NCBI GenBank assembly: GCA_024405235.1
Contig: JAKSPA010000042.1
Coordinates: 1 to 10,254 of the forward strand
Direction: 5' to 3'
DNA: 10,254 nt
Source of the DNA: Lentisphaeria bacterium
Lineage (GTDB): Bacteria > Verrucomicrobiota > Lentisphaeria > Oligosphaerales > Oligosphaeraceae
Both the position numbers and the translations under genes were made by a program. The notes below the pieces were generated by a model, which saw only the letters and a list, made by a program, of their open reading frames with translations, had not been told where the DNA came from and searched no databases. Below are positions 5,197-10,254 of the stretch, piece by piece (the first letter of the stretch is position 1; the number at the start of each line of letters is the position of its first letter).

Positions 5197-6771
5197 TTAC
5201 GAGAACCAATGATATTTTCTGGTTTCGCCGTCAAGTGACCATTCTTCAGGACATGTGTTCGTAAGCCAGTCCTGCGAATATAACTGATAGCTTCCGAATG
5301 AAGCGTTCAAGAAATCGCGCGCAAGATCCTTTGCGCATGCAGGCGGGAGTGGCTTCTGAGTATCAATGGAAACGATGAAAGCCGAACCGCTTAGGGAGGT
5401 CAATTCAGCCAGTTGCCTGAGGTCCTGCCACTTTTGATTCGCGCCCAAATCTAAGGGGCCTGGATCAATGGTGAAGAAGTTTTCGTTCTGGCAGATTCTG
5501 AAGGCGAGCGTGTTGATACGGTTGTGCCTGTTCCGCTGCCAGTCGTTTTCAGGCGCATCCATGGACGCTCTGTTCAAATGAAGCAATCCAGCGCCGAGAT
5601 GTCCGATGACATCTTCGCCGTAGATGAACATATCGCCCATGGCGCTTTTGATTGCGTGATAGAAATCCATGAGGATTTCTGCGTTTGTCTTGCTCTGGTC
5701 CGCGAAATGCCAGCGCTCCCTTGCGTATTGAGAATTGAATACGCCGTTAAGGCAGTCCGTTGTGGAGCCGATGTGCCTGAATAGCTCGTAGCCCCAGTCG
5801 GCGGCTTGTCTGACATTGCCTTGGATGTATTCAAGAACCTGCGGCTGCGATGGATCTAGAATGTCGCTTTTGCCTTCAATATGCCATTCCGCAGGAAGAG
5901 TATCGCTGCGGTCGCATAATAGGCGCATCGAGAGGCCGGGCCTGATGCCCTGACGACGGATTTTGTCCGCAAGATCCGCCATGTCTCCGAAGCGCTTGGA
6001 AGGCGTTGTCCACGGCCCGCAGCTCGCGTTCGAATTTATGTCTTCTGTCTGCCATCCGCAATCAACGATTTGGAAGGGGCGGTTCTGGAGATTGTTCGAC
6101 AGTATCGACAGTTCCGTGCATTCCTTGAGAATCTGGTCCGCGCCGAACGACTGGCCCGCATGCGGACGGCTAAGGATGCCATAGACTGGCAGCGACGGCG
6201 TGATTGCGAGGGGCGATAGGATTTTGCAGAATTTGCGTGCGGCGGCGAAAGGAGTCCGTTCGTATCTGCAGTAGAGAATTGTCGTGGCTTCAAGGACGCG
6301 TCCGTTAAGACACACGCCATTTGAGCCGTTTCGCAGATCAAGAGAAAGCGTGACTTGAGAGGGATTGAGATTCCATGACGCGAAGGAGGCGCATTGTGTC
6401 ATGACTCCCATGGCGATGGTCTCTTCGTTGGCGCGCACGAGCACGTACCACGGGAAAATGCGTTGCGGATCCATGCCGCGCCATTGGCACGTTCCATTGG
6501 AGGCCCCCCATTCGTCCCCTGTGAATCTGCAATAGGCGCCGATTTCTCGCTGCCAGATGAGTTTCAGAGAGCGAATGGGCGTCTTTTCGGACGTGACGAA
6601 TACTTTGATGGACGGATGGCCTTCCGAATCTTCATGAAGCTGCAGCTCCACTGCCATGTCCCGATAGGTCATTTGCGATTTTGATTTTGCGAAGACTTTT
6701 TCTCCGTCTTCGTAATCAAGAATGACACTATTGGGAAATAAACGTTCTATTGCCTGATTGACGGTTGCCAT
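5197..6771 (-). CDS. Alpha-galactosidase-like (clan GH-D, GH36-type) TIM-barrel protein; predicted nucleophile missing
   Basis: 524 aa. Residues 1 to about 190 look like the beta-sandwich domain that precedes the barrel in GH36-type enzymes (LSLDLRNGSNGVCLNGRVL, 142-160). The barrel follows: FQIVDCGWQ (233-241), FGDMADLADKIRRQGIRPGL (261-280) and LDPSQPQVLEYI (305-316). DWGYELFRHIGSTTD (325-339) is next, then GHLGAGLLHLNRASMD (390-405). In GH27/GH36 the nucleophile is the Asp of a K-x-D motif after strand 4. Here that position reads R332-H333-I334 (codon ATC), so no Asp. The acid/base Asp in the R-x-x-x-D pattern is kept (R401, D405). No signal peptide is evident, which suggests a cytoplasmic protein. 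It may be a non-hydrolytic sugar-binding relative, an enzyme with another mechanism (D339 is nearby), or one of several paralogues. The 5' region has a weak AGG just before the ATG. Confidence 0.75.
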   Translation of the reverse strand: MATVNQAIERLFPNSVILDYEDGEKVFAKSKSQMTYRDMAVELQLHEDSEGHPSIKVFVTSEKTPIRSLKLIWQREIGAYCRFTGDEWGASNGTCQWRGMDPQRIFPWYVLVRANEETIAMGVMTQCASFASWNLNPSQVTLSLDLRNGSNGVCLNGRVLEATTILYCRYERTPFAAARKFCKILSPLAITPSLPVYGILSRPHAGQSFGADQILKECTELSILSNNLQNRPFQIVDCGWQTEDINSNASCGPWTTPSKRFGDMADLADKIRRQGIRPGLSMRLLCDRSDTLPAEWHIEGKSDILDPSQPQVLEYIQGNVRQAADWGYELFRHIGSTTDCLNGVFNSQYARERWHFADQSKTNAEILMDFYHAIKSAMGDMFIYGEDVIGHLGAGLLHLNRASMDAPENDWQRNRHNRINTLAFRICQNENFFTIDPGPLDLGANQKWQDLRQLAELTSLSGSAFIVSIDTQKPLPPACAKDLARDFLNASFGSYQLYSQDWLTNTCPEEWSLDGETRKYHWFS

Positions 6772-6829
6772 GCCTGACGATGGTGAAAATTGTCGTTTGG
6801 GTGTTTGGTTTATGTAGAAAATATAGCGT

Positions 6830-6859
6830 ATTCTAATAAAAAAATCGGTCGTTGCCCAA
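6830..6859 (-). promoter_or_regulatory. Candidate sigma70-type promoter for the glycosidase-like gene
   Basis: On the minus strand, TTGGGC (6859-6854) and TAGAAT (6835-6830) are separated by 18 bases and lie about 60 bases before the start codon at 6771. The -10 matches five of six consensus bases; the -35 is poor. The surrounding sequence is AT-rich compared with the genes. A second -10-like TATATT lies just downstream, but without a usable -35. Confidence 0.28.
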
Positions 6860-6881
6860 AAATCATGCGAATTTGTGCTTC

Positions 6882-6895
6882 TATTCTACAGAATA
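6882..6895. repeat. Palindromic operator-like site TATTCTACAGAATA
   Basis: TATTCT and AGAATA form exact six-base half-sites around AC, upstream of the candidate promoter of the glycosidase-like gene. The same half-site with the following A (TATTCTA) occurs again at 6829-6835, overlapping the candidate -10. Two copies in one promoter region suggest a repressor or activator site, but the sequence is AT-rich and could match by chance. Confidence 0.3.
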
Positions 6896-6986
6896 TGAGC
6901 GAAAAAACAGTCACTGACACGAAAATCAGGAGAATGCAGGAGTGCTGTGCGCGTATTGGGAATGCGTGGAAAATAACGTCAATTTC

Positions 6987-8882
6987 CTATTCGCTGTCAC
7001 TTTGATTTTGGGTTGGCACGACCAATTCGGCGACTGCTTCAGCAGGGAAATCTTCGCCGTCGATTTTCGTGCGTGCGTAATTACGCTGCGTGTCAAGAGC
7101 GAACGCCCACTCTTTGAGATATGGTGCCTGAAATAGGCGGAAATGGGCGGTTGTCGAATCGGCGACAGGGGCTTCGAAATCGAATTTCAGCCAGATGGCG
7201 GAGCGTTCGGGGTGCCATGTCGCGTTTGCGGTTACGTTTGTGCCGTCTAGTGTCATCGTGGCAGGCGCGGGAGTCCCTTCTGGCAGGTGCGGCGCGAAAG
7301 CACGAAGGAGAAGCGTCTGCCGAAGCGGCCCGGCGCTATGAAAAATTCGAGGGACGACGAAGTTCTTTTCGATACTGATTCCCTGCGCAGGGACCATTGG
7401 TGTGATTGTTCCGCCAAAGACAAGCGGACCATGGTCGTATACGACTTTCTCGCTGGCGAATTCCATGCTTAGGCCATTCGGACGTATGGCTCGAAATACG
7501 GCTGGCATGACGAATTGGCAATAGAGATCGTGTAGCTGAACGACGATGAAGAAGGCCAGAACGATCGCTCCCACGGCGTACGCAGTGCGTTTTTTCGTTG
7601 CCGCGGTGGCGTCTTTGCGGTATGTCTTGACTCTGTCAACAATTTCGCTGCATGCGCCTGCGCCTGATACTGCGAGAATAGGCAGGAAGCCGATTCGGAA
7701 TCGTGCGAGGAGGTAGAATGCTGAAGTCGCTGCCCAATAGATGAGCACCATCCATGTCAAGGCGAGATTCTTCTTGTCTTTTTTGAATGCGTTTAGAAGA
7801 AGTCCAGCCAGACCTAGCGTGCCAAGAACTCCCCATGGAAGAAGAATCGGCAGGTTCAGCAGATGGCTGCTCTTGCCTTGGACATCGATTGACACGTTGT
7901 TCGGGATTTCCGTGTGGTCCCAGAAGAGGAGAAGAGAGCGTGCTTCGAGTTCCAGAAATGCGAGAGGCTCTTCCTTTGCCCATTGGATGATGTGGCTTAA
8001 TACGGATTGTCTGCCGTTTTCTTCGTCGTCATTCCATGCGTAGTAGGTTCGTGGGTATTCAAGGCCTCCTGCAGGTGCCTCTGGAGAATTGCCGAGTGAG
8101 AGGACTTTGTTTCCCGCGACGGAAGGGCCGCAGAAGTGCCCTTTGGCCATCGAATTACGTATGGAATAGGGCGCGATTGGCAGGATGAATGCAAGCGCGA
8201 ATGCGGCAAATGCGACTGCCGTGCTTCTTTTGCATTTCCAGCCTTTCCATGCCATCAACGCCATCAGGCCTGGTATCCAGAGAAGCGCATTGCCGCGTGT
8301 GAGCAACGCTCCTGCGCATGAGAGGCCAAGCAACGCCGACCACTTCCATGAGATTTTTTCGTCCTCCAGTGCTCTGATGGCACAGTAGAGGACTGCCGCC
8401 GTCCAGAATGCGAAGCAGACCTCAAGAAGCAGAAACGGCGTGTAGAAGATGTGGAAGCGGCTGATTGCCAGCAGGAGTCCTGCAAGCCAGCCTGCGTATT
8501 TGCCGAAGAGTCGTGCTGCGATGCAGGCGGCGAGCAGGCATGTCGCGGCGCCCGTGAGCGATTGCAGTATGAGGACTGGCCACGGATTGCCATCGGGCGA
8601 GAATAGATACGCCAAAGGGAGGAAAACCGTATAATAGAATGGCTGATAATCGAAGAAGGCAGGCCAGTTCCCGTGGCGGATTTCCATCGCGAGAGTCTTG
8701 TACGTTGCCATGTCCGTGACTTCCAATGGCGATATGACCGCCGGTTCAATGGCAAGTTCTGCGCAGACGATGAGCCTGAGGACAAGCGCAAGCGCGAACA
8801 CCGCCATGGCTCCGCCAGCGAAGGAGACATTTTGCAGGAATCCGCCGTTTGTTGAAAGAGTGGATTTGGAAAGCTTCGTCAT
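6987..8882 (-). CDS. Multi-pass GT-C glycosyltransferase, GT39/ArnT/PMT-like
   Basis: 631 aa integral membrane protein. ArnT/PMT-type enzymes use polyprenyl-phosphate-linked sugars to glycosylate proteins or lipids on the outer face of the cytoplasmic membrane. A first membrane helix (about 24-45) is followed by an external loop with VTDMATYKTLA (55-65). D57 and Y61 there match the acidic loop-1 motif expected for the catalytic Asp. Further helices lie near 103-125, 128-145, 150-170, 180-210, 220-240, 342-362, 372-392, 397-415 and 435-452. LLTRGNALLW (193-202) and ARFRIGFLPIL (393-403) are typical of the PMT_2/glycosyltransferase 39 group. From about 460 to 631 there is no membrane segment; this part is probably an extracytoplasmic domain, which I do not recognise. 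Start ATG at 8882 has only a weak purine-rich site (GGAACA). Sugar and acceptor are unknown. The glycosidase-like gene follows 215 bases downstream on the same strand, and the methyltransferase gene is upstream. Confidence 0.85.
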   Translation of the reverse strand: MTKLSKSTLSTNGGFLQNVSFAGGAMAVFALALVLRLIVCAELAIEPAVISPLEVTDMATYKTLAMEIRHGNWPAFFDYQPFYYTVFLPLAYLFSPDGNPWPVLILQSLTGAATCLLAACIAARLFGKYAGWLAGLLLAISRFHIFYTPFLLLEVCFAFWTAAVLYCAIRALEDEKISWKWSALLGLSCAGALLTRGNALLWIPGLMALMAWKGWKCKRSTAVAFAAFALAFILPIAPYSIRNSMAKGHFCGPSVAGNKVLSLGNSPEAPAGGLEYPRTYYAWNDDEENGRQSVLSHIIQWAKEEPLAFLELEARSLLLFWDHTEIPNNVSIDVQGKSSHLLNLPILLPWGVLGTLGLAGLLLNAFKKDKKNLALTWMVLIYWAATSAFYLLARFRIGFLPILAVSGAGACSEIVDRVKTYRKDATAATKKRTAYAVGAIVLAFFIVVQLHDLYCQFVMPAVFRAIRPNGLSMEFASEKVVYDHGPLVFGGTITPMVPAQGISIEKNFVVPRIFHSAGPLRQTLLLRAFAPHLPEGTPAPATMTLDGTNVTANATWHPERSAIWLKFDFEAPVADSTTAHFRLFQAPYLKEWAFALDTQRNYARTKIDGEDFPAEAVAELVVPTQNQSDSE

Positions 8883-8948
8883 GGTAAATATTGTTCCATA
8901 GGCGCGTCTGTCTCCGCTGTTTGGAAAACGCGACCTTCGTCCACGGAC

Positions 8949-8954
8949 ATTATA
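8949..8954 (-). promoter_or_regulatory. Perfect -10 box (TATAAT) upstream of the GT39-like gene
   Basis: The minus strand reads TATAAT at 8954-8949, about 67 bases before the start codon at 8882. The -35 position would fall inside the 3' arm of the stem-loop at 8959-9014, and no good TTGACA match is present. If used, the promoter is activator-dependent or of the weak -35 type. Confidence 0.35.
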
Positions 8955-8958
8955 GAAC

Positions 8959-9014
8959 TAAGCGACAGCCAGACGACGGACCGGATGGCCGGTGTCGCAG
9001 GCTGGCTGTGCTTA
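8959..9014 (-). other. Long nested stem-loop between the methyltransferase and GT39-like genes
   Basis: Four stacked stems nest exactly. TAAGC (8959-8963) pairs with GCTTA (9010-9014), ACAGCCAG (8965-8972) with CTGGCTGT (9002-9009), CGAC (8974-8977) with GTCG (8994-8997) and ACCGG (8980-8984) with CCGGT (8989-8993). The apical loop is ATGG. That is 22 pairs, interrupted by a one-base bulge, a small internal loop and a GG bulge. It starts 45 bases past the methyltransferase stop codon. No T-run follows on the minus strand, so it is not a textbook terminator; it may protect the 3' end or terminate with help. It also overlaps where a -35 element for the next gene would be. Confidence 0.5.
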
Positions 9015-9058
9015 TTATCGAGTTGCGACGCGATGCGTCATGCAATCTTTACGGAATG

Positions 9059-10254
9059 TTATTTCGCTTCCAGAAGGACGGCGGTTTCGAAATGCGCGGT
9101 TCTTGGGAACATGTCGAACATCGCCAGTTTTGCGAGTGAGTAGGTGCCGTTTGCGGTCAGTTTCTTCAGATCACGCGCCAGAGTGGATGGATTGCATGAG
9201 ACGTACATGACGAATTTCGGACGGTTTGCAATCAGCGTCTCGATGACGGCATCCTGGCAGCCGGTGCGTGGAGGATCAATGACCACGAGTGTGGTGGCCA
9301 TGGGGTATTTGGGCAGGCGCTTGGGCAGTGCTTTTTCCGTTGCGTCCGTAAGTACTTGACAACCAAGCATTTTTTGCTGTGTGTTGTATTCCGCCGCTTC
9401 AGTTGCCGCATGGTCGTTTTCAATGAGGAGGCGTTCCTTGAATGGCGGTGTCAGCGCGCATGCGAAAGTGCCTACGCCGCAATAGGCGTCGATTAGTGTG
9501 TCAAGATTGAGTCCCTGCAGCCACGAATCGACGGTCTTCAGCAGTTTAGATGCGACTGGCGGATTGACCTGCCAGAACGAGCCAGTCGGAACGCGATAGG
9601 GGATGTCTGCCAGTTCTTCATGGAACCAGCCGAGTTTTGCGGGCGAGAAACCGAAATAGTATTTGATTTCATTCTGGCTGTCTATGCGAAGCGTAAGTGC
9701 TCCGGGCTTGTCAGGAGCCTTGCGGTGCGCATTCGCTTTGCCCCAATCGCTTTTGATGGCTGTCGGGAGGAATTTGTTGAGTTCCTGACGGACGAGTTTG
9801 CAGCCATTGATGCGCATGAACGACTTGTTGTCCAGCGCATAGTATCCGTAATCGACCATCGGCGGTTCGCCAGGAGGCGTGTTGAGCAGTTTAGCCTCAA
9901 GACGCAGTTTGTTTCTATAGCCGTAGAATTCTGGTGCGGGGAAGGCAGTGTCAAGCGGCGGCAGTTCTTTCAGGCCGCCAATGCGCGAGAGGCAATCGCG
10001 TAGCTGCTTTGTCTTTGCCGCGAATTCCGCCTCGTATGTGAGATGCTGATATTGGCAGCCTCCGCATTTGCCGTAGTGCGGACATGGTGCTTCGGTTCTG
10101 CCTGCTCCTGGCTTGTTGATCGCTAGAATCTTTCCTTTGGCGAAATTCTTTTTCGTTTCGGTGATTTCGACGAGCAGTTCGTCGCCGATTGCCGCGAATG
10201 GGACGAATACGACGCAATCGTTCGTGCGTCCGACGCCATCTCCGCCGAAGGCGA
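9059..10254 (-). CDS. rlmD: 23S rRNA (uracil-5-)-methyltransferase, RlmD/RumA type with Fe-S cluster (5' end outside window)
   Basis: The frame is open from the window edge (first full codon at 10252) to TAA at 9061-9059, giving 397 residues; perhaps 15-30 N-terminal residues are missing. The enzyme uses S-adenosylmethionine to methylate C5 of a uridine in 23S rRNA. The fragment begins inside a TRAM RNA-binding domain (AFGGDGVGR, then FVPFAAIGDELLVEI). The Fe-S motif CPHYGKCGGC follows (C57, C63, C66 of the fragment), and the fourth ligand is C151 in INGCKLV. The methyltransferase domain has GSFWQVNP, the SAM-binding DAYCGVGTF (255-263), IDPPRTG and YVSCNPSTLARDL with nucleophile C353. It ends with FPRTAHFETAVLLE, where E389 is the expected general base. 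All catalytic residues are intact. An internal ATG at 9859 is not the real start, because the TRAM and Fe-S regions lie upstream in the same frame. The exact target uridine (RlmC-, RlmD- or RlmCD-like) cannot be set from sequence; TrmA is unlikely because it lacks the Fe-S motif. Confidence 0.92.
   Translation of the reverse strand, partial: AFGGDGVGRTNDCVVFVPFAAIGDELLVEITETKKNFAKGKILAINKPGAGRTEAPCPHYGKCGGCQYQHLTYEAEFAAKTKQLRDCLSRIGGLKELPPLDTAFPAPEFYGYRNKLRLEAKLLNTPPGEPPMVDYGYYALDNKSFMRINGCKLVRQELNKFLPTAIKSDWGKANAHRKAPDKPGALTLRIDSQNEIKYYFGFSPAKLGWFHEELADIPYRVPTGSFWQVNPPVASKLLKTVDSWLQGLNLDTLIDAYCGVGTFACALTPPFKERLLIENDHAATEAAEYNTQQKMLGCQVLTDATEKALPKRLPKYPMATTLVVIDPPRTGCQDAVIETLIANRPKFVMYVSCNPSTLARDLKKLTANGTYSLAKLAMFDMFPRTAHFETAVLLEAK

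Noticed and set aside
6904..6920. Possible terminator for the GT39-like gene: short dyad next to a minus-strand T-run near 6904
   Set aside because: The stem would be only three or four pairs with a loop too small to form, so it is not a credible intrinsic terminator.
6790..7005. Plus-strand open frame of 71 aa in the gap before the glycosidase-like gene
   Set aside because: It has no Shine-Dalgarno, runs into the 3' end of the convergent GT39-like gene, and has no recognisable domain. The gap is better explained as promoter sequence.
9059..9859. Reading the methyltransferase as a short 266-aa protein starting at the ATG at 9859
   Set aside because: The same frame continues without a stop to the window edge and encodes the TRAM domain and three Fe-S cysteines of the RlmD/RumA family, so the gene is longer and cut by the window.
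1..10254. CRISPR array, tRNA/rRNA, insertion sequence, prophage or toxin-antitoxin module
   Set aside because: I looked for regularly spaced repeats, structural RNA signatures, transposase or integrase motifs and small paired genes on both strands, and found none.

Overview
The window is ordinary-looking bacterial chromosome of moderate GC with dense, mostly co-directional genes and no sign of phage, plasmid, transposase, CRISPR array, rRNA or tRNA. The gene mix is a PcnB-type poly(A) polymerase-like nucleotidyltransferase with a long charged tail, a two-subunit-type fumarase beta subunit, an FtsB-like protein, a clan GH-D-like glycoside hydrolase and an ArnT/PMT-like glycosyltransferase. It would fit a polysaccharide-using anaerobe, perhaps from the PVC group (Lentisphaerota/Kiritimatiellota/Verrucomicrobiota). 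That placement is a low-confidence inference from gene families recalled from memory.

Left half (1-4889), plus strand: the 3' end of rnhB (RNase HII), then a 54-base gap holding a stem-loop that covers the likely ribosome binding site of the next gene. There follows a tight run of genes: pcnB-like nucleotidyltransferase, membrane-anchored D-Ala-D-Ala carboxypeptidase (peptidase S11), family 2 glycosyltransferase and FtsB/DivIC-like septum protein, with gaps of 11, 11 and 7 bases. The fumarase class I beta subunit comes 65 bases later. The run mixes RNA metabolism, peptidoglycan trimming, lipid-linked or surface sugar transfer, cell division and central metabolism, and is probably one transcription unit.

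Middle (4890-5196): a 307-base convergent intergenic region without a convincing gene. It is packed with short perfect inverted repeats built around GGCC/TGGCCA-like cores, and includes weak terminator-like hairpins for both directions.

Right half (5197-10254), minus strand. In transcription order these are: a 5'-truncated RlmD/RumA-type rRNA m5U methyltransferase; a 176-base gap with a 56-base stem-loop and a perfect TATAAT; a multi-pass GT-C (GT39/ArnT-like) glycosyltransferase; a 215-base gap with promoter/operator-like sequence; and a GH36-like TIM-barrel protein. This last protein keeps the likely acid/base aspartate but appears to lack the catalytic nucleophile.

I do not see an undescribed defence or mobile system. 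The observations most worth checking are the nucleophile-less GH-D-like protein, the palindrome-rich convergent intergenic region, the fumarase beta subunit without an adjacent alpha subunit, and the two structured leaders.
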